A stretch of 64,000 bases of DNA from Serinus canaria (GCF_022539315.1 NC_066313.1:28371059-28435058), one strand, 5' to 3'; shown: positions 37,751 to 51,360, counted from the first letter of the stretch. Numbers and translations are program-made. Notes: a model not told the origin generated them from the letters alone.

Positions 37751-39504
37751 CCATGAAAGTCTCTAGTCTGTGGTGTGGCCTCATATATATCATAGTGCCA
37801 AAGGAGAGCACATTGGGTCAAATATCAGTCACAATTAAAGAGGCTGTGCAGCCTCCAATCTTCAGGCCTGGTAAGTGGTCCCAAAACCTAACTGTGGCAG
37901 GGGAGTAAAGAGGCACTTCTGCATTTATGGCTTACCCATATTTTCACTATTTTCTGAGGTTTTTTTTCTTTTAGTGGTCATGTGTGTAGAAAATGTCAAA
38001 ATATGTAATGTCCTAGGAAAGTCTTTGCATTAAGCTTCCCATTTCTTAGCCCAGAAAGTATATTGATAAGACCTTCAATTAGGAATTAATATCTTTCCAT
38101 GTTCCCAGTATAGTCATGTCTGAGACATCTTTAAAGTGGCTTGATATTAAAAACTGAATATTATCAACTTGCAGCAGCAGCAGCAGACATGGGGTCACCA
38201 AAGATGACTGAAGTCCTTGCCAACATCCCAGGATCTCCCTGTGATTCAGTAAAACACAGTTACATCCAGATTAATTTATTGTTTCTGAAGCCATGCAAAG
38301 GGGTTTACCTGTGGTGATTGGCCTCTTTCTTCACATTTAAAAGTTCTTTTCAAATTGGCTGCCTTTTTTCACCTGAATGCTGGATTAAGGGGAGCTGACA
38401 TCTCTGCCTGGATGTGAACCATCTGTCAGTAGCAGCCCCCTGGGCTGAGCTGGCCACAAGAACGTCATCCTGCCAGTACCAGCTGCTGGTGTACACCACA
38501 TGGGCAGCCCAGAGAGGCTGCTTCCCGTCTGCATCAAGATGATGGATGCAACTGCCAGGCCAGCAGCCATCCCAGCAACTTTTCCAAGGCCAGAAAGGAT
38601 GGTGGCAGATGTCCAGATATCACATGGCAAGTATAATAACTAGGACATTTTGTCTGTATCTGTGATGGATATTTGTAAGGGAAATACACAAGGCAGTAGC
38701 GCTATCACAAGGCCACACAGATCCTCAAATCAGCAGATCAATTCCACCACATCCAAGAAGACTGCTGGAGAGAATAAGAATCTACTGTGAATGTCAAGAG
38801 CTTGTAGGCAAAAGTAGCTTATTCTGCTGCTGAATTTGACACTGTAAAATCCAGTGAAGGGAGGCTGGCCATCAAATGACGTGTACCATGTCACGTTGAT
38901 CTTGTTGCTGTGGGAGTGAATTTATGCTAATTGCAGCAGAAATAAGGGAAACACAGGTTTTAGTCCTAGACCAACCTGGTTTAGGCAGGACAAAGGAGAT
39001 TTTGAAACTTGAATTAAGGCATGCAACAGACACATAGGCAGCCTACCGTGTAATGAGACCCTGGTGTTAGCATGCATAGGATTGCTCCCATTAGTAGGGA
39101 AGTGAAGAAGTGGTAGGGGGAAGGGTTGGTTGTAAGCAGCATTTTGCTGTCTGTCATTTAAGAAATCTGCTGTTTAAAGACAATTCACTAGGCCAGTGGA
39201 CCTGAAGTTTGTATGGGTGATGAGGAGGCTCCTAAAAGTCAAATCTCAGCATTATTTTCAATTAATTTTTGTTCAAGTTTTGCACTTTCCTCAGTGGGAT
39301 TGCCAGGTTCTTTTGGCTCTATTTGACTGCAGCACTAAAGGCATTTTCTGCCAGTTGAATTGAAAAATTCATCAGCTGCCCAGGCCACCACTCAAAAATT
39401 CACAGCAGCTTGACTCACATGGTGAATCTGCTGTCAAGTAGAACTAATTCAGGAGAGGCTGGCCCAAGTGTAAACACTGTGGCACACCAGCCAGAGCTGT
39501 TTAT

Positions 39505-39655
39505 GCCCCATGCCTGGCAATATTCAAGGTCAGGTTGGATGGGACTCTGAGCAGTCTGATCTGATGAAGGTGTTCCTGCTCAATGCAGGGGAGTTGGACT
39601 AGATGATACTGAAGGTCCCTTTCAACCCCAACCATTCCATGATTCCATGAAAAGC
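39505..39655 (+). repeat. CR1 LINE 3' tail
   Basis: 'aaggtcaggttggatgggac', 'agttggactagatgatactg' and 'aaggtccctttcaacccca...ccattccatgattcc' are the standard CR1 end. It lies between pseudo-exons of the TCAF duplicate. Confidence 0.9.
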
Positions 39656-41703
39656 GGGTACTGTGTTTCCATACTGCATCTGCTTCTCCAAGCATGTCTT
39701 CCTGTCAGAAGGATTTTATTAATCAATCATTACATCTGGCCCCATATGGCCCTGAATCCAACAGTAAAGTTGTAATCTGTCAGTGGCTCTGCAACAATTG
39801 TGTTGAGATTACATATCAGTTGCTTCTGGATTGATTTCTGTGGCTCCTTCTCATAAGATAACCTATTTAACCTATAAGATAACCTATAATCTCCTAAGAT
39901 AAAAAGATTTGCACAGGCACTGTGGATCCTGTGCACAGATCCTGGCAGCGCTGTGTGGCCTCTGGTGGAACCCAACATATAAAACTTCCTGCTAAAGCAA
40001 GGGGAGTGTAGCACCACTTCAAAGGTGTGAATGGCTCTGTATCCCTCCTGCACTACTTTGGAGCCCTGAGGAACCACTTCAGCCTGTTGAATTGTCCCTG
40101 AAAGAAAAAGAACCCAAGATATCGAAATCCTATGAAAAGCTACTGGAACATGACTTTTAAAGCTGGCTATGGTTGTCAGCAATACTGAGGAGCTCATGGA
40201 AGATGTTAAGGAGTACAGTAAATTTGTCTTTTCTGAAAAAAGAGGCTTTTTAGAAACAGCATGAAAACCAGCAAAATTGGAACCAAAGTGATTATAAATA
40301 CAGTGAAGAAGTCATGGTGGCCATCAGCAGCAAATTCTACCCAAAGCTCAAGTGAGTTGTGGAATAATATTCCATATTTCCATAATATTCAATAGTAAAG
40401 AGCTACTTTACTAAAACAAACTGACAAGAATCTGTCTACCCCAAATAAACCAACAAAACAAAAATGAATCCTAGTTCATTATTTGCTTTGTGGTACAACA
40501 GACACTGTGAGGGCACAGTGGAAGTGGCTGCTCCCTGAGGGTTGGCGGCCAGGAGCCAGCTGCAGTAACACAGCCAGCAGGACGGCTGGGGACCAGCCAC
40601 CACACCTGAGTGAGGCAAGCAGGGCACACCTGGCACAGCAGCCAGGGTCTAGATGGCTAGGCAAGTCTCCAGGGATGAGGAAGGTCTGAGGTCAAGCATG
40701 GAAATCACTCCTCAGGTCAGTGTTGGGTCCAGCGATGGTGACCATGGTCAGACATTCCAGTGGTTGCCAGGCAGGCCCATTGTGATGAGGCACATCTGAA
40801 ATCAAGTGAGGAAGTCAGACCATGGATCTGCAGGTAAATTAAGCTTGCAACACATTTACAAATTTACTATTTTAATCCAGGGAAGCTTCTTTCCTTTTGT
40901 CACTTCCTGCAACCATTTGATCCCTATCCCAGATTATCTTGTCTGTTGATTCTTAGTCTCCAGCACTGGGTACGTGTGATAGCTCACAGGATTCCACAAA
41001 TCAACACAAGTCAGTCCTGATCTGTCTCTTGAGTAGCACACCTCAGCAGGAAAACCAGAGCTTCAGGGAAAAGTTTTTGAGCAGTCCTCAGAAAATGTGC
41101 TTGTTTTGAGTCATTTGTGATCCCAGCACAGTGCAAGGCTCATTGGTCTATGGAATGCATCAGTTTGAGATATAATAGTGAACCACAGCCTTTGGGCAGT
41201 AACAAAGATGACTTCTGATCACTGGAAAATGTTATTTTTCTTTTTCTTTCTCTTTTTCTTTTTTCCCTAATACTCAATTCGAGCCGGTCTTTCAGTGTTG
41301 TGGTGCAATACTCCACTCAGTAGCAACCAAGATTAATTGACAGTACAAACATCAACTGTGCAGAGTCTCTAGGCAGAGAGCCTGCATTTTGTGCTCTGAG
41401 AAGAATCTTATGTATTGTAAGTATGAAGAGACATTTAAAATATGCATACTTATAAGCATGGAGAGGTGGGTTGATATTTTTTATCAGTCTTGTTTTGAAC
41501 ACTTGTAACAGTTGGGAAAAACAAAGTAGGGATCAAACCTGTGAGCACAGTCCTGCCCTTCAGGATGAAGAGCACTTATATAAGTACTTGATTTTTGGTT
41601 TTGTGTGAATAGTAGACAGATGAGATTGTTGAATAATCTGATGTTGTTAAAGGGCTGCTTTAGTTCTTCAGTAAGCATTTAAAATTTTGGGGCTAGCTAC
41701 ACT

Positions 41704-41720
41704 TAAAAAAAAAAAAAAAA
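41704..41720 (+). repeat. poly(A) run
   Basis: About 17 A just before the last TCAF pseudo-exon; no attached element recognised. Confidence 0.7.
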
Positions 41721-42089
41721 GAAGAATGCCCTGTGAAAAGACCAATAACTGAATTTAATACAAGATTTTGTTTAGAATGCAGGAGGAAGAATAATTCTAA
41801 ACTTTCATGCATGTATTTAGTACTGTGTCACTTGTGATTCAGAGTTGCAAGAGGCCTTTGGCTAGGAAGCCTTCACCAAGATATTTTCTGAACACCAAAA
41901 TACGACTGAGTTCCCAGATGGTGATGACTCAAAAATGAATCTGCAGGCAGAAATCTTTTCATATCTGGTCAGGAGGAATTTTACTTGTTTCTTTAAGGCC
42001 TGGGGATATCCAGTCTGGGTGAACCCTTCCCAGCAGCCGGCTGTTTCTTTCCCCATCTGGTCAGATGATCCTATGAAGCAATAGATCTC

Positions 42090-45000
42090 CTGAGCAGGTT
42101 TTGACTCATGAAAATGTGATTGTCTGTCCTAAAGCCAATGCTCTGCAGTAGTTTTAACTGATGTCTGAATGGTGTGGTGTTCTAATGAATCTGAGAAGTG
42201 TCTCTGCACTGTACATGTGATAGAAGGGTTTGTTCTTGGCTTCCTCCCAAATCTGCCTTTTTCTCTGTGGGTCCCACTACTTCCTTTCCCAACAGAAGTA
42301 ATTTTAACCACAGAAGGGGAAGCATTGGTGCTCTTGTTACCAATGAAACCAATCAACCCCTTTCTATTTTTTACTTTCTCTGTTTCGTTATCTCCAAAAT
42401 GTTCTCTGTTCCAGCCTTACTCTGATTTCAGGTATGCAAAGTTTGTTAATTGTAATCATTAGGAGAAGAGTTGGAACAGGGGGAAACTGTCACTTTAAAA
42501 ATATAGACACCTTAGGAGATAACAAAGCTGGAAATAAATGGAAGAACTCAGGTGAAATTATGGCTATAGCCATGAGAAATGAGGATGATCATTTAGAGGA
42601 AAACCTTGATGGACTGCACAGGAGAGGCCTTGATGTGTGTTTAGTTGTTCTGAAAGAGTTTGTCTTCATGCTCTGCTTTCAGAGTTGGCAGCTGTGTAGT
42701 GAGAAACAGCTGCTTTAGCTCATGTCAGAAACAAAAGAGTGTTCAGGCAGTGAACTTGCCTCCTTGATCCTTAGCTAGAGTAAATTTGCAGACATCTAAT
42801 GCATGTAAAATTGTGGCAACTCTGTCTGCATGAGGATCTAAAGACAGCAGCTACCTCATCTAGCAGGACTGGATGCCATGGGAGGAACACAGCACTGGAG
42901 TGTGTTTACAGTGGTCTGGTTTGATCTCTCATCTAAACAACCAGATCCATGTCCAGTTTTTAAATGCTACACTGAATCTCACCTATAGTAAAACATGGGC
43001 TATAGCACAAGCCAATTTTTATGGTGTATTTTGAGATCCTGAGTGAAGCAATTCCTTGTCTTATGGCTGTGTTTTCCCTTTCTAGTGAAATGTTACAGAA
43101 TTCTTACCTTGCTGTAGAGGCATTGATGCACCACAAGGGACTGCAGCGACAGAGTCAGAGGCACTGAGCATCTCCTCCAGATCTCATGAAGGCAGATCAC
43201 AGTGACACCGAGAGAGTGCAGGTGACTTGCTGTGAGCAGGAGATGGTGCTGAAGTGCTGAACCTCATGATCAGCTGAGGCATTTCCAGGAAACCAGCAGA
43301 TTGCCCAAAAGCCTGTCAAGATCAATGATTTATAATTAAGCAGCAGGATGTGAAAAAGCTTGCTCAGGTATGTAAACTGATTCCATATAAAATAAAAAAG
43401 TGGTTTTATTTCCTTGTAACCAGGTAGAGACATAAAGGCTAAAATTGTAGGATTTTTCTTGGACAACTTGAGATAAACATTGGATAACCAGCATGAACTG
43501 GACAAGTGAGCAACTGGGGGTTGTGGATCTCTTGGATAACAAGAACCTTGCAAGGCCAACAGTACCTGAATTAGTACTAGTACCTTACACAAGACTGCTT
43601 AGGAAATCATTTCAGAAACACTAAATTTTAAAAGACAGAACAGATGTGTGCCCAGTGCCAGAACTTCTTTAAATGCCATTTTTCTCTTTTTTTTCTCCCA
43701 AACAGCATTGTATGCTCTTCATCTGTGATCTAGCAAGAAAAGGTAAAAGGAAACAATATTTAAAAGGGAAAAAAAAAAGTAATAAAGAGGGGGGAATGGG
43801 AGACAGCAGGAGTGCAAAGAAAATAAAGAAGTAGAGAAATAAATGTTGTAATACATGTTGTAAGAGAACACAAATCTGAGATGGGATAAAACAGAAAAAG
43901 AGAAGGAGTAGAGCTGTAATTCTCTGCTTTGTCTAAAAAAGAACAGACACCCTTGGAGGAAAGTTTAAATCCTTATAAAATATAGTGTCTGCCAAGAAAA
44001 ACACATACATTTCACTTTATTTCATCACTTGGCTTGGCAAGGATAATGATTTATTAGAGAAAGTCAGGTGTATCCTATAAAGGAAGACTCAGCTGTCAGA
44101 GCTAAACAAAAAGCATGCTCAGTGTACAGATGTAATTAATAAGTCTGATCATAAGAATCAACACTGGATGTCCTTCCAACATGGCTCTAATAATGTTTTT
44201 CCAGCTGAAGACAGCATCTCAAAGACAGGGCATCATGAGCTTTCTGGAGGAAAACCAGAAGCTAGCTCAGGTTTGAACCACAAGAGAATTTTGCTGCAAC
44301 AGTCAGAGTACCTGCAGTCAATGGTGAGTGTATTCTCAGAAGTGAATGTCACTGTGGCTCCTTTCCTCAGACCCAGGTTCCTTTCCAAAGCAAAAGTTAA
44401 TGTGCCAAGGAGTGGTAAGCATCAAGGTCTTGTTCTGAGAGGCAGGTGGCATGTGGCCAAGATGTCCCCCTGAAAGCAAGCACTGCAGGTGTCATCATGA
44501 AGAATGCTATTCTGATAAACTTTTTGTCCTTCCCACCCAAGCCCTGCGTTCAGTAAGCAGGAATGTCCTTCTGAAGCTTTCTGAAAGTTCTGTACCTAAC
44601 TGTCTGTTGTCACCTCTACCTCTTGCTGTGGCATCTGCTGCCTCCTGAATCAAGACAGACTTGAGGGGTAAAGACTGATTCTTGTCTGTTGGAGATAGGC
44701 ACCTCCATCAGCCAAATCCATATGGAAGAGGGGATCAGGAAGATCCCTTCAGCAATTCTGTAGGCAAACCCAGCATCATCTCCCAGGATCCCTCTTTTGT
44801 CATGACATCTCAAGAAAAACTTTGTTTTCCAAATTTGGGGCAGGGAGACTGTTTCTAGCAAGTTACGTGCGTTTTCTTGCAAAGCAGTCTCCTGGTGTGG
44901 GTTTTGCTCTGCCCCATCAACCTTCCAGGAACCAGAACTGCAGAACCCCTAAAACCACTTGGAAAACATTGGTCACTCTCTGCGTGTCTTCTCTGCCTCT

Positions 45001-46316
45001 TTTTCTTCCTCAAAAACCTCTTGCTGTAAGTTGCAGAACTGAGCTGGGGGAAATCGAGAAGTGCATTGCAATGTTTGGGTTTGTGATCATGTTGGACAAA
45101 AAATAGTTTTCTCCATTGTGAAAGTATCCAGCAACTTTAGAAACTAAACTAAACTAAACTAAACATGGAGGCAAATGCTTTGCAACAGCCAAGCTTTTGG
45201 TCCAGTGGCTAAACCAGAAACCTGGAAAATACACTTCTTCAGGCAGGTAGGACAAATGAAATGACAAAAATTTGTACTCACATTTCTGATGGTGAAAAAA
45301 CCAATCACCCAGAACTGATTTTTCAGGTTGTATTTTTAGTCCCAAACTGAAAACTCCCAGCTCCTCAAAGAATATGGATATCATTGATGAAAGGGAGGAA
45401 CATACAGACTGGAGTTTGGGAAATTTTAGGGAAGCAGAACATTGCTCAAGACTTCTATGTATCTGATTTGCAGTGATGTCTCTGATGGGGGTCTTCCACC
45501 CTTCTCTCTGATTAGAAATTTCTCCTTAGGGGACTCTGGCTTTTTTGCTTCTTGTTACATTTAATTGCTTTCTCTCCCCTTCATTGCCATGCCTCATCCT
45601 GCCACATCTCAGCAGAATCTCCAACATCCATCGTTTTTTCTGCTGCATCCTGAGAAAACTGCCTGGCACTGAATACTACACAGCCTACTCTGTTTTTATC
45701 TTCACAAATGATTCTCCAAAGTGTTCAGGACCTTCCTCACATGCTCTACAGATGAACAGGACATTCTTCCTGCTCCCAGCCAGTCCAGCATACTCAGCAA
45801 TATTCTCATCTATGGGTGCTGAACACGCTAAAACCTCTGTGTTGGAAGGCTGGACTCTGGGAATCATGTCACACATCCTCATGCAAAGAGCAGAATTAAC
45901 ATTTAATAAATTAACATTTATTAATTTTTTTCTTTAAACTAATCAACACACAATGTGCTGAAAGAGAAGGAAACACTACAGCCATGAATAATTTTTCCCT
46001 TCAGAGGAGGGACAAGGATACTCCACTGAATGCTCTGCTTTCAGATTCTGCTCCAGTGATTTGAAGGACAAGCATCCTTTCATGAAACAGTGATGGCCTC
46101 TTCCACATCATGGAGATATTGTCTGGACCAGGAGTCAAGGAAAGTGATGGAGAATTAGGACCCTTATTTCTTAAGCAGGAGAGTAGAAACGTTCACAGTA
46201 GGTCCATGACATCAGCTTGAGCTATTTCATCCAGGCCTGATCTCCACCTTGTAAAGAGATGAAGGGGGACAGGCTGGGAACTGAGGTACTTTGAAGCTCG
46301 GATTTTATGTTCTTTC
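42090..46316. other. intergenic region between TCAF pseudogene and lectin array
   Basis: No gene recognised. It contains a short (AAACT)n repeat at 45141-45164. An open block at about 44341-44413 with an AG before and GTAAGC after has no recognisable homology. On the minus strand, AATAAA at 45917-45922 (plus 'tttatt') is a candidate poly(A) signal for lectin copy A, about 400 bp after its stop. Confidence 0.45.
45141..45164 (+). repeat. (AAACT)n short tandem repeat
   Basis: Four and a half perfect AAACT units. Confidence 0.95.
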
Positions 46317-49300
46317 TCAGAGAAGTTTGACTGCCTGTTCACAAATTCGATAGCAACTTGTGAAGCAAAGGACATTATTCCAGTTACTGTAAGTGTTGGG
46401 GTCTGTGTTTCCCTTGACATGAATTGCAGCACATTTTTCTGCAAAGAGTAAATTGGGCTCCCCAGGCTTCCAGAACCTGTAAAAGAAAGTTCCTTTATTG
46501 GAAATGCACTAGCATGACAGTGGATGTGGAGTCACCTCAAACACTTGTGGACGAGAAAAGGAAAGTCACTGTGACAGAAATCAGGAGCCATAGTTTTGAA
46601 TAGAAAATCATGTAAGTTTTCTGACTTGCAGAGCAGCTGATGACAGAAATCTCACTCTGACAAATACCTGCCTTACACAATGTATTGGTCACTTGGACTG
46701 AGGTCATGAATATTAGGGCTCTCCTCACTCCACCAGGATACTCACGTGACTGTATTCTCATATGGAGTCTGATCCACCCACTGCCACTTCCCATTTCTGT
46801 AAGCAGCTAAGCCTATGTAGTATTTTGTTTCATAGATGCTAGTAGCTTTTTCTTTTGTCAAGTTGAAGAGGAACTCCTGGGAAAAAAAAGCACAATGTCC
46901 ATGAGTGGCAAAACTGAGCACAGAGAGGCATCAGGAATCCCTGTGGAGCTGGTGGCAGAGGTGGGCTGGTCCTGCAGAGGTGCAGACAGGACCTTCCCCC
47001 TCCCCTGCAGGACACGAAGGGGCTCTGAGTCCCCTCCAGGGCCCAGCACTGTGGCTCTGCCTGCTGGGTCCCTCTCTCTGGGTCCCTGTGCACTTACCTG
47101 CTCTGCCTTGCTGGTGATCACCACCAGCTGGGAGCCCATCCCAGTGCAGTTCTGTGCACTCTCATCCCATGACATTGTGTCAGAGGACAGGAAATAGCAG
47201 CTTCCTTGAAACCTTCTCCAGCCCTTTGGGCAGCACATCCAGCCATCCACTGTGGGGAAAAAAAATCCTGCTTTTGAACAAGGAGTGCTGTCCCTCATGG
47301 CTGTGAGTCCAATATAGGGACCCAGGTGTTAGTAGTGGGGTTGGAACCCATAGCCTGGACATAAATAAATCCTCTCTTCTTCTCTCCACAAGTAAAGCTG
47401 TCAGCAGCCTGACAGGCTCCTATCACAAGGCCCCTGCCTGAAGGGGCCTCTTCCCTTTCTCTGTCCTGCCATGTCCGTGCAACCTCTCTCTGGGGAGAGA
47501 CATGGTTTCTGCCTTACCCTTCTTGAGGAAGCAAGATGAGAAGTAGTTGGCTTGTGCTTTTTTAGAAACACTTCCATCAGAGAAGAGTTGTCCAAGCTCT
47601 CAGCTCATGCAGATTCAGAGCCTGCTCTGAGAGCCTTGCTGCCACCACAGGCAGTTCCTCACACAACCAGCTTATCCAAGAGAACTTGCCTTATGCCCAG
47701 AGAGTCAAATAGTGGATTAAAATCTATAGATGTGTTCTCACAAAGGTTGAGTCTGCATGAGAAGGGATCTCTGACCTGAATTTGAGAACATGCACTACCA
47801 GCATTCCAGCGCTCCATATCACCATTACTTCATGTGTGGCTGCAGCTCAGCTCCTCAGCTATTCTCAGCTAAACATCCTCCTCCCTGTGCTGTCCCTCAC
47901 ACTGACCATCATGCTTGTGTGAACAGGCAGTGAGCCAGCACAGGATTGAAGCTGGGTTGAACCAGCCAGTGTAAAAGCACTTGCATCTAGATCAGTAGAC
48001 TGGACTTGCAATAGAGGGGTTGTGTGAAGGGAATAGTAGGAAGGTTGGTCAAACCAGGTATGGAATGACCCATCCTCTTTCACTGACCTGGAGCATGTAT
48101 TCATAGCATTCGTGGTAAAGAGTGTCTTCTTACCTCAATTCCCCAGATTCCTTCCTTAAAACAATCTGCTTGTGACTGACAGTAATATTCCCCACCTCAA
48201 AGGTTGAGGGGAAACCAAACAAAATTTTTGTGAGGTCCTTTTGTTACTTATGAGGCTCTCAGCATCACTCACCTTTCTCTGCAGAACTGCTGGGGACACA
48301 GAACCACTCTGTAGAGTTCTGGAGGAGAATCTTGTAATGGCCAGAGCTTCCATCAAGTAAAGCCACTGAGAAGAGAGCAAAGCAAAGCGCTGTTGTCATC
48401 CTTTTCATCTTGTGCATGAGCAACCTGTGCTATCCTCCAACTTCAGCTCTGGAGACCCAACAGAGACTCTGTTATAGCAACAAGCAATGAAATCTGGATT
48501 GAGCAACGAGGTGAGAACAGCAGGCCACTTCTCCCACTATCAGTCATTCCCTCCCTCAGAAGAGCTTCTCTCATCTCAGTTGACTGAGAGACTCACTTGC
48601 ACAGCTGACAAACCTGGATTAGAAATCCTCTGAGGAAGGGGTGAGGAAAGGGACAAAGAAGTCATGGGATAAGTTAATAAGAGAGAAGAGGCCTGTTTTA
48701 GTGAAGGGCATTTGCCTGCCCAGAAGAAGGACTAGGATATGGTGTGTCACCTGAAAAAAAGCAGTCACCTGAGCCCTTAAACTTGAGGGAATTAAGACAA
48801 CCTGGAACTCACCAAGGCAGATAGTGACAATGGCAGTTTTGATTGCAAGGGAAAAAATAAGGAAGACCCAGATGTTCAGCCAGGAGCAGCCTTTCTCTTC
48901 TGCTGGGGCTGAAAAACAAGAGTGAGTGTGTCCCAGCCCAGAGTTAGGAGCAGGATAACCCAGAGTACTCTGAACCCAAACAAACCACTTCCAAAGACTG
49001 GGGAGCCCCGCAGGTGCTGGAAGCAGGTGCTGCTGCCTGTCTCTAGTAGTGGAGTACAGCAGCACAGGGGCTGCCCTGAGGCTGTTCTTTTATTTCCCTG
49101 TTTAGCACAAGACCTGCCTGTATTCTGCCCAAACCTCACTCCCCATTTGTCCTGTCAGACCTCCTTTCTCCTCAACACATCTTCCTGCTTGCCTTCCATT
49201 ACCCTGTCTGTCACTGAATGCTCTTTCTGGATCTCCCTCTCTCTTTACACCTTCTTTCTCTCACTACCTGCATTTTTCCTGTGTCCCATGAGCCCCTTTC

Positions 49301-49823
49301 TGCAGTGGCGCAGTTCCCCAAAGGAGTGACTGACCAGCTCACGGTGTGCACAGCCAGACACACAGAAAAAATTGTTTCCACAGGGGGAAAAGGCACCTGG
49401 GAGCTCTTGGGGAGCCCTGGCTGTGTTGTCCTTGGAGACAGCAGAGATGGGAGCAGGGACTTGTGCTCAGCGTGGTGCAGAGAGCTTTAGCAGGGCAATG
49501 GCAAAGGACAGCAGCCTGCAGCCCCATGGTTTACAGACACAGCACTGAAGGGAATAGCAGGGCACGCTCTGCCTGGACTTCCATTCCCCCTGGCTCTAGG
49601 AAAAGGTCATTCTGCCAGCCTGGCCACTGCCCACTTCCCTCATCCTTTGCTTTGCTCTTGTCCTAAGCCCCATCTCCTGCTCGGAGATCCGGCCACCGCA
49701 CCATGCCCAGGATCCATCCCAGCCCTGTCTTTCGCCCAGCCCCTTTGGCAGGAGCAGAGAAAGAAGGAAGGTTTGGGGGTTACCTGCACTTCCAGGACTG
49801 ACTCTCCCTTGACCATTCATCAT
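46317..49823 (-). CDS. C-type lectin-like type II receptor, CLEC4/Dectin-2-cluster type, copy A
   Basis: Exons (minus): 49784-49823 tail, 48813-48908 membrane, 48273-48365 stalk, 47098-47249, 46746-46876 and 46317-46476 lectin domain. All have AG/GT borders; phases chain to 224 codons including stop (223 aa). The 24-residue tail starts MMNGQGRVSPGSA and has no tyrosine. The membrane segment NIWVFLIFSLAIKTAIVTICL has an internal Lys. The stalk has an N-glycosylation site (NST) and a Cys. The CRD begins WMCCPKGWRRFQGSCYF and shows SWDESAQNC, GSQLVVITSK, then WQWVD, PGEPN, SNWNN and RICE. All four core CTLD cysteines are present. The EPN motif predicts mannose-type specificity, but WNN replaces the usual WND. 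Domain order and the three-exon CRD fit group II lectins such as CLEC4A/D/E; the exact orthologue cannot be fixed. An in-frame ATG at 49931 would lengthen the tail, but I judge the MMNG start likelier. Confidence 0.85.
46895..47245 (-). repeat. homogenised CRD-exon block, copy A
   Basis: The first CRD exon and about 200 bp of the following intron are almost identical to 56550-56900 and 62890-63240. In the exon proper I count only a handful of differences among the three copies. The intron shares long identical words such as 'cctctctctgggtccctgtg'. Flanking exons are far more different. Confidence 0.85.
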
Positions 49824-51360
49824 CTCTACAAGAGGATCACTCTTCTCTCCAAGGGTCCCTGTTACCAGTGTGGCCACAAAGAGCCTTCCTCCTGCACAGG
49901 GCACCTCCCACACTGGTGTACCCCACAGCACATGGAGATTGGGGAATTTTCATCATTTCCCTACCCAGGACATTTCACAAGATGCTCATTGCAACACACA
50001 AAGTCACCAAGACAAAGAAACAGATGAAGGGGAGCATCACTGCAGCTCACACCATCTCCCTTTGCACAGCCTCAGGCACTTTCACAGGTCATACATGGCC
50101 TTCCCTCTCTGCTGCCTGCTCTCCTGCTGAGGCTCCATGTGTGTGACAATACATACAGGGACAGGTATATTTGGCATTTGCTAGCAAAGGATAGGACCAC
50201 TGAGAAATACCTGCAAAAGGGAACCAAAAATGAGAGGAAAGCACATCTGTGACTGAGTGTGGGCAGTGCCCATGTGCATCCTGAGCCCAGAAATCCTGAG
50301 CACAACAGAGAACTTGCCAACTCTGTTTTGATCTAATTACATTGGAAGAGAGGCTGGTGCTTTGAGCAAAGGGGTTCAGTATGACCTGGCATTGTGGGGC
50401 AGGAGGATCACTTGGCAGTGCCAGAGTCCCTGTACAGGACAGATCACGAAGTGTCACTTGGCTGTGACAGCAAACGCTGCAGACATACGTGGAACAGGCT
50501 GAGATGTTCCATCAGCTGGTTTCTCCCTGTGCAGAGGAATGCATGGGTGCAGAGACACAGGAATAGGAGAGCTCATAAACACAGCACAGGCATTGCAGCT
50601 GAAGCACCACAAGATCAGGGAACAGAACTGCTTACAAGGGAGGACAAGCCTGAGCTCTCTGTACAAGACATCCTCTGATTCTGTTATTTTGTGCACAACA
50701 GGCTGCAGGAGGGGTCAGAGCCTACATTTCTAAACATCTTTATGTAACCCGTGTTCACAGGCTCTCAGCCCACAGAAAAACACATTCACAAGACTTGTGG
50801 AACCTCCAGCCTCCCAGCAGCCATGCAGGAAGGGCAGCTGCAAGAACACATCCCCTTTGTGGAAGCAGGGCTTCCCCTGGTGCCTCACACTTCCTGCTGG
50901 AGATGTGGGGTTCGTGAGTATCCACAGCTCTCCCAGCAGCCTGGGAACACCAGGTGAAAGCACAGGGTCACATTGTCACACTGCAGAACTGTGGCTCTGT
51001 GCCTGCTGCACCCCTCAGTGCCATCAGTGAGGTCACCCACAGCACTCAGCTGCCAGGGAGCTCCTTACAGACAGAGGTGGGCAAGCTGCAGAGCACCCTG
51101 GGCTCGATGGCCACTTCCTTCCCATTCCTCTCTCCTCTGTCTCTTACAATGTTCTTGCTCCATCTGAACTTTATTTTCAGACTTTCTTCTGTGCCTCGGA
51201 AGCCTTTCCCTAATGCCCTGGTTACTGTTAAACTGGTGGTCATGTTCTTCTTTAACAACTGTGGATTGGGGGCAAATGAAACTCCCTTAGGTGCAGCCCT
51301 TGAATTCACAGAGCTGTCTGCATTCACACTCCTGTTTCTATCATTGCTGCTCTCCAGGCC
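48780..51360. repeat. segmental duplication, unit 1 (partner 58330-61010)
   Basis: Lectin tail and membrane exons plus about 1.5 kb of 5' flanking DNA match 58330-61010 closely, with small insertions and deletions (offset about 9.55-9.64 kb). Similarity stops abruptly after 'caggcca' (about 51360 and 61000). No separate gene is seen in the flanking part; the repeated open frames there are non-homologous in all frames and best explained as shared DNA. Confidence 0.85.

Larger units (their letters stand above)
37755..42088 (+). pseudogene. decayed 3' half duplicate of TCAF
   Basis: Three blocks match TCAF exons in order. 37755-37871 matches the end of coding exon 4 (reads like GLIYIIVPKEST...VTIKEAVQPPIF, then a preserved 'gtaag' donor). 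38375-38632 matches exon 5 ('gccacatgg'-like 'caccacatgggcagccca' and 'ttttccaaggccagaaaggat...gcagatgtccagat') with frameshifts and substitutions. 41845-42085 matches the last exon (LQEAFG, stop, later SKMNL and FFKAWGYP). No counterpart of exons 1-3 or of the HEXXH exon 6 was found. In-frame stops and frameshifts make it non-coding. The remaining donor shows it came from genomic duplication, not retroposition. Confidence 0.85.

Noticed and set aside
40231..40350. Possible further TCAF exon 5 remnant ('gtcatggtggccatcagcag')
   Set aside because: Only about 20 bp resemble the exon; the surroundings do not align, and a better exon 5 relic is at 38375-38632.
44341..44413. Short open block with an AG before it and GTAAGC after it
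   Set aside because: Too short, no family recognised and no matching neighbour exons.
50089..50696. Pairs of open frames in both orientations that recur at 59686-60333
   Set aside because: Duplicated 5' flanking DNA; no splice-consistent or homologous exon, and no frame is favoured.
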